From contig NZ_QEOO01000050.1 of the NCBI RefSeq assembly GCF_003121585.1, positions 62,001-126,000 of the forward strand: a DNA stretch of 64,000 nucleotides, in the 5' to 3' direction. The translations under genes were made by a program, and so were the position numbers. The notes below the pieces were generated by a model. That model saw only the letters and a list, made by a program, of their open reading frames with translations. It was not told where the DNA came from and ran no database searches. Positions 24,646 to 33,347 of the stretch are shown in pieces (position 1 is the first letter of the stretch; the number at the start of each line of letters is the position of its first letter). This DNA is from Nocardioides speluncae. GTDB taxonomy: Bacteria; Actinomycetota; Actinomycetes; Propionibacteriales; Nocardioidaceae.

Positions 24646-25137
24646 ATGGCCGACTCGTCATTCGACATCGTCAGCAAGCTCGACCGGCAGGAGGTCGACA
24701 ACGCGCTGGGCCAGACCGCGCGAGAGATCGCGACGCGGTTCGACTTCAAGGGCACCGGCGCGACGATCGAGTGGCAGGGCGAGCAGGCGATCGAGATCAC
24801 CGCGTCCGCCGACGACCGCGCGAGCGCCGTGCTCGACGTGTTCAAGGGCAAGCTGGTCAAGCGCAACCAGTCGCTGAAGATCCTCGACGCCGGCGAGCCG
24901 CGCCAGTCCGGCCAGGTCAGCAAGATCGGGATCGCGCTCAAGGAGGGCATCAGCTCCGAGGACGCCAAGAAGATCTCGAAGCTGATCCGCGACGAGGGCC
25001 CCAAGGGCGTCAAGGCGCAGATCCAGGGCGACGAGCTGCGGATCTCGTCGAAGAAGCGCGACGACCTGCAGGCCGTGCAGGCGCTGGTGCGCGAGCAGGA
25101 CTACGACTTCGCGGTGCAGTTCACCAACTACCGCTGA
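24646..25137 (+). CDS. yajQ: YajQ family cyclic-di-GMP/nucleotide-binding protein
   Basis: 163 aa, the usual length of YajQ/UPF0234. It begins MADSSFDIVSKLDRQEVDNA, the near-invariant family start, and contains RFDFKGTGATIEWQG, KLVKRNQSLKILD, KIGIALKEGISSEDAKKISK, IRDEGPKGVKAQIQGDELR and a closing DYDFAVQFTNYR. The two ferredoxin-like halves are complete. In some bacteria YajQ proteins bind c-di-GMP and act with transcription factors; the role in actinobacteria is not defined. GAGGAGAA precedes the ATG. It stands alone between tRNA-Tyr and a convergent oxidoreductase pair. Confidence 0.95.
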   Translation: MADSSFDIVSKLDRQEVDNALGQTAREIATRFDFKGTGATIEWQGEQAIEITASADDRASAVLDVFKGKLVKRNQSLKILDAGEPRQSGQVSKIGIALKEGISSEDAKKISKLIRDEGPKGVKAQIQGDELRISSKKRDDLQAVQALVREQDYDFAVQFTNYR

Positions 25138-25152
25138 CCGGCGTACGCCGGT
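25137..25152. terminator. 16-bp perfect palindrome between yajQ and the molybdenum oxidoreductase genes
   Basis: ACCGGCGTACGCCGGT is a perfect palindrome that begins at the yajQ stop codon and ends 7 bp before the convergent stop at 25159. It could form a short hairpin for both transcripts; no T-tract. Confidence 0.4.
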
Positions 25153-25158
25153 GCCGCC

Positions 25159-25635
25159 TCACATGTTGGCGGCGCCGGCCTTGATCGCCTCCCGGATCCG
25201 CGAGTAGGTCCCGCAGCGGCAGACGTTGCGGATCTCGTCGAGGTCGGCCTCGGTGATCTCGCGGTTCTGCGCGTGCGCCTTGTTGACCAACGCGACCGCC
25301 GCCATGATCTGGCCCGGCTGGCAGTAGCCGCACTGAGCCACATCGTGCTCCAGCCACGCCTCCTGCATCGGGTGCAGGTCGCCGGGCGCGGTGTCCGCGA
25401 GCCCCTCGATGGTCGTGATCTCGTCGTCCGGGCCGATGTCGGCGACCCGCACCGCGCACGGGTTGAACGCCTTCCCATTGAAGTGCGAGGTGCAGGCCTT
25501 GCAGACGTTGATCCCGCAGCCGTACTTCGGCCCGGTCAGCTTGAGTACGTCGCGTAGCACCCACAGCAGCCGGACGTCGTCCTCGACGTCGACGGTGACA
25601 GAGGTGCCGTTGACGATGAAGGTGTGCTGGCTCAT
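25159..25635 (-). CDS. (2Fe-2S)-binding subunit of a xanthine-oxidase-family molybdenum hydroxylase (IorA-like)
   Basis: 158 aa electron-transfer subunit with two 2Fe-2S clusters. The plant-type cluster uses CGINVCKACTSHFNG with a fourth Cys in PCAVRV; the second uses CGYCQPGQIM and CRCGTYSRI. It starts MSQHTFIVNGTSVTVDVED at 25635, supported by GAGGAGATC; the open frame further upstream is not homologous. It follows the large subunit gene by 10 bp. Together they match two-subunit isoquinoline 1-oxidoreductase-type enzymes, which lack an FAD subunit and pass electrons to a membrane cytochrome. Confidence 0.93.
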   Translation of the reverse strand: MSQHTFIVNGTSVTVDVEDDVRLLWVLRDVLKLTGPKYGCGINVCKACTSHFNGKAFNPCAVRVADIGPDDEITTIEGLADTAPGDLHPMQEAWLEHDVAQCGYCQPGQIMAAVALVNKAHAQNREITEADLDEIRNVCRCGTYSRIREAIKAGAANM

Positions 25636-25645
25636 CGTGATCTCC

Positions 25646-28003
25646 TCAGAAGGTCCAGTCCAGGCCGTCAGTCGGCGACTGCGGTACGGGCGGGATGAAG
25701 GGCTTGACCTCGAAGGAGATCGGGTCGTCGTGGTTGATCGGGAACCGCTTCGGGACCCGGCCGGTCGCGCGTGCGTAGGCGCAAGCGACCGCGGCCACCG
25801 AGCACGCGACGCCGGCCTCACCGGCACCGCCAGGCTGCTCGCCGTTGGACGGCATCGCGATCGCGGTGAAGTCCGGCGGGATGTTCCACTGCCGGGTGTA
25901 GAAGTAGTTGTCCCAGCTCGCCTCGAGGAAGTGACCCTCCTTGAGGTGCACGCTGCCGGTCAGCGCCATGGCCAGGCCATCGGCGAAGCCGCCCATCATC
26001 TGGGCCTCGAGCCCGCGCGGGTTGATCACGAGTCCGGCGTCGATCGCGATCACCGCCTTGGTCACCCGCGGCCCGCCGACGCCGTCCCGGATCGGGCGGT
26101 TCACGGTCTCGGGCCGGCAGTCGATCTCGACCAGGCAGGCGGTGGAGCCCTTGTACTCCTTGTGGATCGCGATCCCCTGGGCCATGCCGGCCGGCATCGG
26201 CCGGCCCCACTTGCCGACCTCGGCGACCTTCTTCAGGACCGCCTTCGTCCGCGCGTCCTTCAGGGTGCTGAGCCGGAAGGCCAGCGGGTCCTTGCCCATC
26301 TTGGCCGCGAGCATGTCGACCACCAGCTCGTTGGCGGTCGCCACGTCCGGTGAGTAGATGTTGCGCATCGACCCGGTCTTGAACCGCTGATCGGTCTCGG
26401 TCAGGGTCTGGGTGATCAGCCCGAAGTGGTACGGCAGCTCCTGGGTGAGGGTGAAGATCAGCTCGGCGTACCCGAGGTTGCCCAAGCCGGTCGGAAGCTG
26501 GGCGCCGAGCGAGGAGATCATCTCGCCGAAGCCGTGGGTGAAGTCGGTGGACACCGAGGTGTGCCGCTGCTCGAAGGTGAGCACCTGCCCGCCGAGGTAC
26601 GTCGCCCGGATCCGCGACGTCGCCATCGGGTGCATCCGGCCCTGCCGAGGCTCGTCGGCGCGGTGCCACATCAGCTTGACCGGCTTCCCGAACGCCTTGG
26701 ACGCCCGGGCCGCCTCCACCGCGTGGTCGGGGAAGAGTTTGTGGCCGAAGGAGCCGCCGCCGGTGATCACGTTGACCTTGACCTGGGTCTGCAGCAGGTC
26801 CACCGCCTTCGCGACCTCGACCTGAGCGACGATCGGCACCTTGAGGCCGGCCCAGATCTCGGCCCGGTCACCGCGCACGTCAGCGATCGCGCAGTACGGC
26901 TCCAGTGCGGCGCTGGACTTGAACATGAACTCGAAGCTGGCGTTGACCTGCTTGGCCAGCAGCGGCACGTTCGGGACCAGGAGCGGCAGCTCGGCCTTGC
27001 GCAGGTTGGCAAGAACCGAGGCGTCGTCCTGTCCCTCCACGGTGCCCGGGTTCCAGGCGACGTCGAGAGCACGGATGGCGTCGATGCACTGGCCGAACGT
27101 CTTGGCGCGGACCGCGACACCGGTCGGGATGATCGCCACGTCGGTGACCCCGGGCATCGCCTGCACCGTGAGCGTGTTGCGCACCGACTTCGCCGTGCCG
27201 TTCAGCGTCGGCGGCCGGCACACCATCGTCGGCAGCGCGTCCGGGATGTCGAGGTCCATCGCGAACCGCTTCTTGCCGGTGACGATGTCGTGCGCGTCCA
27301 CCCGGTTCTGCGGCTTGCCGACGACCGTGAACTCCGAGCTGTCCTTGAGGACGATGCCGACAGGCCTGGTCACCGGGCTGGCCGCGATCGGCGCCAGCTC
27401 GCCGTACGTGATCGAGGAGCCGTCGGGCGCCGAGATGACGCCGGCCTTCGAGACCAGCAGCGCGACCACCGAGCCGAGCTGGATCGCGGCCGCCTCGAGC
27501 AGCGCCTGCTTCGCGATCGCCGCGGCCACCCGGATCGGCGTGTACGTCGACACCGTGGTGTTGGAGCCGCCGGTCAGCTGGTTGAACGCCAGTTCGGGGC
27601 GGGCCGGCGCCAGGGTCACGTGCACCTTGTCGACCGGAAGGTCGAGCTCCTCGGCGATGATCATCGCCGTCGAGGTGGTGATGCCCTGGCCGACCTCGGA
27701 TCGCGGCAGCGCGAACTCCGCCTCGCCGTTCTCGGTGATCCTGATCGTGATCAGGTTGGCGGTCGGCCGCGCCGCGTCGGTCTGCGCGTCTCCGAGGTCG
27801 TAGAGCTCCGGGATCTGCGGGCCGGACGGGATCATCGCCGCGGCGGGCGAGGAGAGTCCGAGGTCAGCTGCGGCGACCAGCGTGCTGGCCGCCATGACGT
27901 AGCCGAGGAAGCCCCGGCGCGAGACGCCGCCGGCGGGTGCGCCCGCACCTGGTGCGGCGTCACCTCCGGGCAGCGGCTCAGGGATGGGAAGTGCGGGGGT
28001 CAC
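25646..28003 (-). CDS. Molybdopterin-binding large subunit of a two-subunit molybdenum hydroxylase (IorB-like), Tat-exported
   Basis: 785 aa. The N-terminus has a twin-arginine motif SRRGFLGYVMA near residues 28-38 followed by a hydrophobic stretch, so the assembled enzyme should be exported folded with its small partner. Later blocks are typical of the family: EVGQGITTSTAMIIAEELDL, FNQLTGGSNTTVSTYTP, GGGSFGHKLFPDHAVEA, and near the C-terminus GGFADGLAMALTG. Start is GTG at 28003 with AAGGGA upstream. Oxidised substrate is unknown (aldehydes or N-heterocycles in relatives). No FAD subunit or XdhC-type maturation gene is beside it. Confidence 0.92.
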   Translation of the reverse strand: MTPALPIPEPLPGGDAAPGAGAPAGGVSRRGFLGYVMAASTLVAAADLGLSSPAAAMIPSGPQIPELYDLGDAQTDAARPTANLITIRITENGEAEFALPRSEVGQGITTSTAMIIAEELDLPVDKVHVTLAPARPELAFNQLTGGSNTTVSTYTPIRVAAAIAKQALLEAAAIQLGSVVALLVSKAGVISAPDGSSITYGELAPIAASPVTRPVGIVLKDSSEFTVVGKPQNRVDAHDIVTGKKRFAMDLDIPDALPTMVCRPPTLNGTAKSVRNTLTVQAMPGVTDVAIIPTGVAVRAKTFGQCIDAIRALDVAWNPGTVEGQDDASVLANLRKAELPLLVPNVPLLAKQVNASFEFMFKSSAALEPYCAIADVRGDRAEIWAGLKVPIVAQVEVAKAVDLLQTQVKVNVITGGGSFGHKLFPDHAVEAARASKAFGKPVKLMWHRADEPRQGRMHPMATSRIRATYLGGQVLTFEQRHTSVSTDFTHGFGEMISSLGAQLPTGLGNLGYAELIFTLTQELPYHFGLITQTLTETDQRFKTGSMRNIYSPDVATANELVVDMLAAKMGKDPLAFRLSTLKDARTKAVLKKVAEVGKWGRPMPAGMAQGIAIHKEYKGSTACLVEIDCRPETVNRPIRDGVGGPRVTKAVIAIDAGLVINPRGLEAQMMGGFADGLAMALTGSVHLKEGHFLEASWDNYFYTRQWNIPPDFTAIAMPSNGEQPGGAGEAGVACSVAAVACAYARATGRVPKRFPINHDDPISFEVKPFIPPVPQSPTDGLDWTF

Positions 28004-28168
28004 GAGGGGTCCCTTCGGTGCGTGGCGACCCGCCGGGGGATGCGAGCCGTTCCACGTGTGTCAGCCGTCACTGTCAGCATTGCCCAGCAGGCCGACCTGA
28101 CGCCATGTGCAGTCGCCCAAGAAGTGGCTGCCCGGTCTGTGTAGATTGCCCAACTGCGCCCGCCGGCC

Positions 28169-28492
28169 TCAGGGAATCACGATCCGCATCGCCTCTGAGA
28201 TCTTCCGCATGGTGGCCGGGGTCAGTGCGCCAGCCGGTCGAGTGAGGTACCACTCGCGATCGAGCTGCTCAATGTCGTCACACACGACGAAGCCGACGAG
28301 CGGGGCGTCGCCGTCCGACAGCGCAATGATCGTCGGCACTTCGCGCTGGCGTCGGGTGGTCGTCAACCGGGCCGCGAGCACTGACGACAGCGCACGATTG
28401 CGGTGGTTGTTGGACACCACCACCCAAGGCTTCCGACCGTAGCCCAGGTCGACGAGGTAGACCTGCCCTCGAGCAGGCACAGGCGCGTTCAC
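28169..28492 (-). CDS. MazF/PemK-type endoribonuclease toxin
   Basis: 107 aa. It has the MazF beta-barrel pattern: PARGQVYLVDLGYGRKPWVV with the RG and the KP of the family, VSNNHRNRALSSVLAARLTT, and VVCDDIEQLDREWYL, ending in a helix TPATMRKISEAMRIVI. The GTG start overlaps the stop of the upstream antitoxin by 4 bp. MazF-type toxins cut single-stranded mRNA at short motifs. Expression should depend on the antitoxin and on the operator at 28809. Confidence 0.85.
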   Translation of the reverse strand: MNAPVPARGQVYLVDLGYGRKPWVVVSNNHRNRALSSVLAARLTTTRRQREVPTIIALSDGDAPLVGFVVCDDIEQLDREWYLTRPAGALTPATMRKISEAMRIVIP

Positions 28493-28809
28493 TCGTCGTA
28501 CAGGCGGTCAACGCGATCGGCGTAGACCTTGCGAGCCGCCCGCCGCTCTGCCGGCGCATCGCCCTCGTCGTAGGTCTCGGCGAGCAGCTCGTACCCTCGG
28601 GCAATCGTCTGCTCGCGGAGCGCCTCCGCGCCGGCCCGGACCAGCATCCGCAGTAGCGCGGCGTCACTCAGGGTCTCGGCCGAGATCGTGAGGCTCTGGC
28701 CGGTCAGCCAACGGACCAGCGCCTCGTGGGCGAGTGAGTTCGGATCGGCGAACTCGCCGATGGTGCGCACGTCCTCGTCGTCGAGGGTCACGCTCAGCCT
28801 CTTGGTCAT
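28489..28809 (-). CDS. Antitoxin of the MazF-type toxin, ribbon-helix-helix-like
   Basis: 106 aa from ATG at 28809 (MTKRLSVTLDDEDVRTIGEF), a start typical of ribbon-helix-helix DNA-binding antitoxins; a C-terminal acidic and basic mix (YDEGDAPAERRAARKVYADR) would wrap the toxin. An earlier ATG at 28830 would start inside the operator and is less likely. No clear ribosome site precedes the ATG, and the start codon itself lies at the edge of a perfect inverted repeat, so the transcript is probably leaderless or nearly so and repressed by its own product. Confidence 0.8.
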   Translation of the reverse strand: MTKRLSVTLDDEDVRTIGEFADPNSLAHEALVRWLTGQSLTISAETLSDAALLRMLVRAGAEALREQTIARGYELLAETYDEGDAPAERRAARKVYADRVDRLYDE

Positions 28810-28839
28810 GCACCACAACATACACCACATTGTGGTGCA
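28809..28839. promoter_or_regulatory. Perfect 10-bp inverted repeat at the antitoxin start, autoregulatory operator
   Basis: TGCACCACAA (28809-28818) and TTGTGGTGCA (28830-28839) are exact reverse complements. The 11-bp spacer holds another CACCAC, so CACCAC-ATT-GTGGTG is a second nested palindrome. Such overlapping sites suit cooperative binding by an RHH antitoxin. Confidence 0.7.
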
Positions 28840-28893
28840 AGAGAAGGTGCATCGACACGGGTGACCCCCAACTCTTCGGTTCGTTGGTCGGTC

Positions 28894-30465
28894 ATGCGCC
28901 GCCTACTTGCCGTCACCTTGCTGGTCGTGGCCGCCCCGCTCCTCCAGCAGCCGACAGCGGCCGCGGCCACCGCCGACTGCGCCGAGGTCTTCTACCCGTC
29001 ACTGACCTGGGCCGGGTGCTCGGCACGCAATGCCGCGGTGTCCACGCAGAACGCCGCCGCACACCTCGACCTCGCGCCGGGCATTGCCGCAGAGACGCTC
29101 GCCTACCAGCGGGCCCGCGCCGCGGCGATCGCTGCCGACCCGGAGCGGCAGCCCAACCCGAACACCTGCACCGCAGCGGTCGTGTGTGCCGTCGACCCGC
29201 GGACGAGCGGGTGGACCGAACGCGGCGGCATCGTCGAGCCGGTGCTCTACACCTCCCGCTCGGGCGCCACCATGTCCGGCCACATCTGGGCGACCTGGGA
29301 GGGCCCGGCCAAGCGGCCGGGCGCGCTCTACATCAACGGCTCGATCCTCGGCTACGAGCAGACCTACTGGTATCTCGCGCAGACGCTCGCCAAGGCCGGC
29401 TTCGTGGTGATGACGTTCGACGCACAGGGCGAGGGCAACTCCGACCAGTTCGGCGAAGCGCCCGACCAGCTGGAGGACGCCTTCGCCGGTACGCCGTTCC
29501 TCGGGCCGCTCGGGCCGACCGGCACCACCGGCGACTTCCTGGGCGGCAACGGCCTGCCCTTCTACGACGGCGGCCAGGACGCGCTCGACTTCTTCCTGTC
29601 CACCCCGGAGCGCCCCTTCGTCCCCCGCAAGAGCCGGAGCACCGGCACCTCGCACGCCGCCAAGCAGGCGCGCCGGGTCGAGGCCGGCCACAACGCGGCG
29701 TACAACCCGCTGTGGAGGCTGCTGGACCGCAGCCGGGTCGGCCTGTCCGGGCACTCCTACGGAGCCGAGGCCACCTCGTGGCTGACGCAGTCCGACCCGC
29801 GCGTCGACGCCGGCGTGGCCCACGACAACCTGTGCGTGCCGGTCTCACCGTCGCCCGACGAGCTCGAGGCGATCACCAGGCCGAACCCGGACGTCAACTA
29901 CCTGCCGGGCATGTGGGGGCTGCCGACGGACTGCTTCGGCGCGCCGAACGGTCCGGCGCCCGCGATCACCAAGCCCGTGCTCGGGATCACCACCGACTAC
30001 TTCACCGGGATCACGCCGTACCCCCTGCCGCCGCATCCGCTCGGCAAGGCGCGCGCCTCACAGAAGTACTCCGCCGCGGGCGTCGACACCGGCGCGATCG
30101 TGATCCGGGGCGGCACCCACATCGACTTCACCGACACGCCGCTGATCGTGCCCGCGACGCTGCGCGGCATCGACCTGATCGCCTGGTACACCACTGCCTG
30201 GATGCTGAAGTACGTCGCCCACGACCCGGCCGGCGAGCGGATGCTGCTCTCGCACCGCTGGCGCCAGGACCCGGCTGCCGGCGCCGTGGATCCGGCCGGC
30301 GACGCCAACATGCTGTCGTGGCACTACCGGTCGCGGCTCGACATCACCCGCGACAACGGGACGGCGTACCGCTGCGAGAACCTGCGCCGGGCGTGCGCCG
30401 GGATGGTGCCCAAGAGCCAGGACGGCTGGGCCGGGGAGTACAGCTTCGTCGGCGCGTCCAGCTGA
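28894..30465 (+). CDS. Secreted alpha/beta hydrolase
   Basis: 523 aa. A signal peptide (RRLLAVTLLVVAAPLLQQ, then AAAATA) covers about the first 28 residues. The hydrolase core shows the nucleophile elbow GLSGHSYGAEATSW, an oxyanion-side region ALYINGSILGYEQTYWY, FDAQGEGNSDQFG, and a late GGTHIDFTDTPL with a His candidate. Paired cysteines suggest extracytoplasmic folding. ATG 28894 is chosen for the signal peptide; a GTG at 28861 would add 11 residues. Substrate unknown; an esterase or lipase-like enzyme is likely. A strong hairpin follows at 30564. Confidence 0.82.
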   Translation: MRRLLAVTLLVVAAPLLQQPTAAAATADCAEVFYPSLTWAGCSARNAAVSTQNAAAHLDLAPGIAAETLAYQRARAAAIAADPERQPNPNTCTAAVVCAVDPRTSGWTERGGIVEPVLYTSRSGATMSGHIWATWEGPAKRPGALYINGSILGYEQTYWYLAQTLAKAGFVVMTFDAQGEGNSDQFGEAPDQLEDAFAGTPFLGPLGPTGTTGDFLGGNGLPFYDGGQDALDFFLSTPERPFVPRKSRSTGTSHAAKQARRVEAGHNAAYNPLWRLLDRSRVGLSGHSYGAEATSWLTQSDPRVDAGVAHDNLCVPVSPSPDELEAITRPNPDVNYLPGMWGLPTDCFGAPNGPAPAITKPVLGITTDYFTGITPYPLPPHPLGKARASQKYSAAGVDTGAIVIRGGTHIDFTDTPLIVPATLRGIDLIAWYTTAWMLKYVAHDPAGERMLLSHRWRQDPAAGAVDPAGDANMLSWHYRSRLDITRDNGTAYRCENLRRACAGMVPKSQDGWAGEYSFVGASS

Positions 30466-30563
30466 GGCCGGCAGCCGGGCACGAGCAGAGGCGCGTTCGT
30501 GAGCAAGGTGGCGCCGAGCATCGAGGTGAGCGCGGCAGCTTCCGGCCAGCGAAATAGAAAGGG

Positions 30564-30595
30564 CCCTGGCCGGAGTCTCGGGTCTCCGGCCAGGG
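30564..30595. terminator. 12-bp perfect stem-loop after the hydrolase gene
   Basis: CCCTGGCCGGAG and CTCCGGCCAGGG are exact complements with loop TCTCGGGT. It lies in the 206-bp region between the convergent hydrolase and cysA genes and can end both; nothing else is seen there. Confidence 0.75.
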
Positions 30596-30671
30596 CGTGG
30601 AAAGAGTTTACATCGCAACTACCCCGAGGACACAAATCCGCGTCCACAGGGTCATCCCCAGGTCGCTTTGA

Positions 30672-31658
30672 CTAGCCCGATGTGGCCGCCTTGTCGAGCG
30701 CCAGGACGGTGTTCGCGCCCTCGGCGGGTGCCAGCCAGACGTGGGAGCCGACGTCGAGCCCGAGGGAGCGGGCATGGGTCCGCGTGAGTACGACGACCAC
30801 CTCCTCGCCGTCGTCGGTCAGCACCGTCAGCCGCACCTCGAAGCCGATCCGCAGCACCCGCGACACCTCGCCCTCCTCCGCACCAGCAGAGATCGGGTCG
30901 GTCGTGATCTCGATGTCGTGCGGTCGGACCAGGTGACCACCGAGCGTGGTGACCTCGCCGAGGAAGCCCATGACGAAGTTGTTGGCGGGTTCGTCGTACA
31001 GCTGGTCGGGAGTGCCTTTCTGCTCCACCCGACCCTCGTTGATGACCACGATCTCGTCGGCGACCTCGAGCGCCTCCTCCTGGTCATGGGTCACGAAGAT
31101 CGTGGTCACGTGCACCTCGTCGTGTAGCCGCCGCAGCCAGTCGCGGAGCTCCTTGCGGACCTTTGCGTCGAGCGCACCGAACGGCTCGTCGAGCAGCAGT
31201 ACCGTCGGCTCCACGGCGAGCGCCCGCGCCAGCGCCATCCGCTGCCGCTGGCCACCCGAGAGCTGCGACGGCAGCCGGTGCGCGAACTGCGACAGGTGCA
31301 CCAGCTTGAGCAGCTCGTCGACCCGGTCGCGCACCTCGGCCTTGGACTTCTTGCGGATCTCCAGGCCGAAGGCGACGTTCTTCGCCACGGTCATGTGCTT
31401 GAAGGCGGCGTAGTGCTGGAACACGAAGCCGACGTTGCGCTTCTGCGGCGGCAGCTTGGTGGCGTCGACGCCCTCGATCTCGATCGACCCCGAGTCGGCA
31501 GAGTCGAGGCCCGCGATGATCCGCAGCAGCGTGGACTTGCCACCGCCCGACGGCCCGAGCAGGGCGGTCAGCTGGCCGGTGGGGATGGTGACGTTGACGT
31601 CTTCCAGGGCGACGAAGTCGCCGAACAGCTTGTTGACACCTTTGATGTCGATGCTCAT
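30672..31658 (-). CDS. cysA: Sulfate/thiosulfate ABC transporter ATP-binding protein
   Basis: 328 aa. Walker A GPSGGGKST is near residues 35-43, the signature LSGGQRQRMALARALAVEP near 136, and Walker B LLLDEPFGALDAKVRKELRD follows. NVGFVFQHYAAFKHMTV is characteristic of CysA ATPases. The last ~90 residues form a TOBE-type regulatory domain (VRPHDIEI). It is the last gene of cysP-cysT-cysW-cysA, overlapping cysW by 4 bp. It energises import of sulfate or thiosulfate for cysteine synthesis. Confidence 0.95.
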   Translation of the reverse strand: MSIDIKGVNKLFGDFVALEDVNVTIPTGQLTALLGPSGGGKSTLLRIIAGLDSADSGSIEIEGVDATKLPPQKRNVGFVFQHYAAFKHMTVAKNVAFGLEIRKKSKAEVRDRVDELLKLVHLSQFAHRLPSQLSGGQRQRMALARALAVEPTVLLLDEPFGALDAKVRKELRDWLRRLHDEVHVTTIFVTHDQEEALEVADEIVVINEGRVEQKGTPDQLYDEPANNFVMGFLGEVTTLGGHLVRPHDIEITTDPISAGAEEGEVSRVLRIGFEVRLTVLTDDGEEVVVVLTRTHARSLGLDVGSHVWLAPAEGANTVLALDKAATSG

Positions 31659-32476
31659 TTTGCGGCCTCCTTGGGACGCAACAGGGACACGACGACGATG
31701 CAGAGCACGGCCACCGCGGCAAGAATGAAGGACACGGTGTACGCCGCAGCGTGATCGACCGGGAACGGACTGTTGTGGGCCTCGGTGACGTACTGCGTGG
31801 CGGTCTGCGAGTCGCCGGCGACGTTGGTGCCGACGATGCGGACCGCGCCGTACTCACCGATCGAGCGCGCCAGGCTCAGCACCACGCCGTACACGACCGC
31901 CCACTTGATGCTGGGCAGCGTGATCCGCCAGAAGGTCTGCCGGCCGTTGGCGCCCAGCGAGCGGGCGGCCTGTTCCTGGTCGTCGCCGATCTCGGTCAGC
32001 ACCGGGACGACCTCACGGATCACCAGCGGCAGGGCCACGAAACAGGTGGCCATCACCATGCCAGGCGTGTTGAAGATGACGATGAGGCCGTTGGCCTCGA
32101 GCGTCGGTCCGAACCAGCCGTCCAGCCCGTTGTAGACCAGCACCAGCGCGAAGCCGACCACCACCGGCGACACCGACAGCGGTACGTCGATCAGCGCGGA
32201 GACCAGGCGCTTGCCCGGGAACTCCGAGCGGACCAGCAGCAGCGACATCGTCACGCCGAACACCATGTTGATGAGTACGGCGAGCCCGGCGACCTTGGCG
32301 GTCACCAGCAGCGCGTGTGTGACCTCGGGGTTCTGCAGCGCGGTCTGGATGTTGTCCAGGCCGCCCTCGAAGGTCTTCTGGGCCACCAGCGCGACCGGCC
32401 AGAGCACCAGCATGAACACATAGCCGCAGACCAGCGTGCCGAGCACGATCCGGAAGAGACGGGGCTCCTTAACCAC
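31655..32476 (-). CDS. cysW: Sulfate ABC transporter permease CysW
   Basis: 273 aa with six membrane segments. ALPLVIREVVPVLTEIGDDQ then EQAARSLGANGRQTFWRITL is the EAA loop that contacts CysA. SRSIGEYGAV-type sequence (ARSIGEYGAVRIV) after it is diagnostic for sulfate and molybdate permeases, and the CysW identity comes from its place second in the permease pair. GTG start at 32476 overlaps the cysT stop by 8 bp. Confidence 0.95.
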   Translation of the reverse strand: MVKEPRLFRIVLGTLVCGYVFMLVLWPVALVAQKTFEGGLDNIQTALQNPEVTHALLVTAKVAGLAVLINMVFGVTMSLLLVRSEFPGKRLVSALIDVPLSVSPVVVGFALVLVYNGLDGWFGPTLEANGLIVIFNTPGMVMATCFVALPLVIREVVPVLTEIGDDQEQAARSLGANGRQTFWRITLPSIKWAVVYGVVLSLARSIGEYGAVRIVGTNVAGDSQTATQYVTEAHNSPFPVDHAAAYTVSFILAAVAVLCIVVVSLLRPKEAAK

Positions 32477-33347
32477 GACGGCTCACCCGCCTCTGCAAGA
32501 TGTCGAGTACGACGATCACGAGCAGCGCGATGGCGAGCATCACCGTCGCGACGGCGGCCGCCGCCGCCGGGTCGTCACCTTCGATGAAGGACAGCACCCG
32601 GATCGAGATCACCTCGGTCTTGTTCGGCAGGTTGCTGGACAGCAGCACCAGCGCGCCGAACTCCGAGATCGCCCGCGCGAACGACAGCGCTGCGCCGGCC
32701 GCGATCGCCGGCGTCAGGCTGGGCAGGATGATCCGGCGGAAGATGGTGAGCCGGCTCGCGCCGAGCGACGCGGCCGCCTCCTCGACGTCGTGGTCGAGCT
32801 CTTCCAGCACCGGTTGCACGGTCCGGACGATGAACGGCAGCGTCACGAACAGGAAGGCCAGCGTGATCGCGCGCTCGTCGGTTGCCCAGTCGAGCGGGAT
32901 GCCCAGGAGCGGGATCTCCGCGGTGGACCCGTCGCCGTACAGCGAGACCAGCACCAGGCCCGCGACGATCGTGGGCAGCGCGAACGGGATGTCGATGGCT
33001 ACGTCGAGCAGCCGCTTGCCGTAGAACTGGTAGCGGACAAGGACCCAGGCCGTCGCCGTACCCATCACTGCATTGATCAGCGTGACCAGGAAGGCCTGCC
33101 ACACCGTCAACCTGATAGCTGCTACCACGTTTTCCGACGTGATCGACTGCCAGAAGCCACTCCACCCGCCACCGGCGGCGGTCGCCACGACCGCCGCCAG
33201 CGGGATGAGCACCAGCAGGCTGAACCACGTCATCGTCACGCCCAACGCCAGGCTGGAAGCCGGCGTCAGCGAGACTGCACCCAGACCGCGACGCGGCCGG
33301 CGCGGAGGCGCCGGCCTAGCCGCGGGAACCGCGGCAGCGGAGGTCAC
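32469..33347 (-). CDS. cysT: Sulfate ABC transporter permease CysT
   Basis: 292 aa. An N-terminal Pro/Ala/Arg-rich tail of about 30 residues precedes six membrane segments; VQPVLEELDHDVEEAAASLG then ASRLTIFRRIILPSL forms the EAA loop and ARAISEFGALVLLSSNLPNK is the CysT family block. It starts with GTG at 33347, overlapping cysP by 4 bp. It forms the channel with CysW. Confidence 0.95.
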   Translation of the reverse strand: MTSAAAVPAARPAPPRRPRRGLGAVSLTPASSLALGVTMTWFSLLVLIPLAAVVATAAGGGWSGFWQSITSENVVAAIRLTVWQAFLVTLINAVMGTATAWVLVRYQFYGKRLLDVAIDIPFALPTIVAGLVLVSLYGDGSTAEIPLLGIPLDWATDERAITLAFLFVTLPFIVRTVQPVLEELDHDVEEAAASLGASRLTIFRRIILPSLTPAIAAGAALSFARAISEFGALVLLSSNLPNKTEVISIRVLSFIEGDDPAAAAAVATVMLAIALLVIVVLDILQRRVSRRG

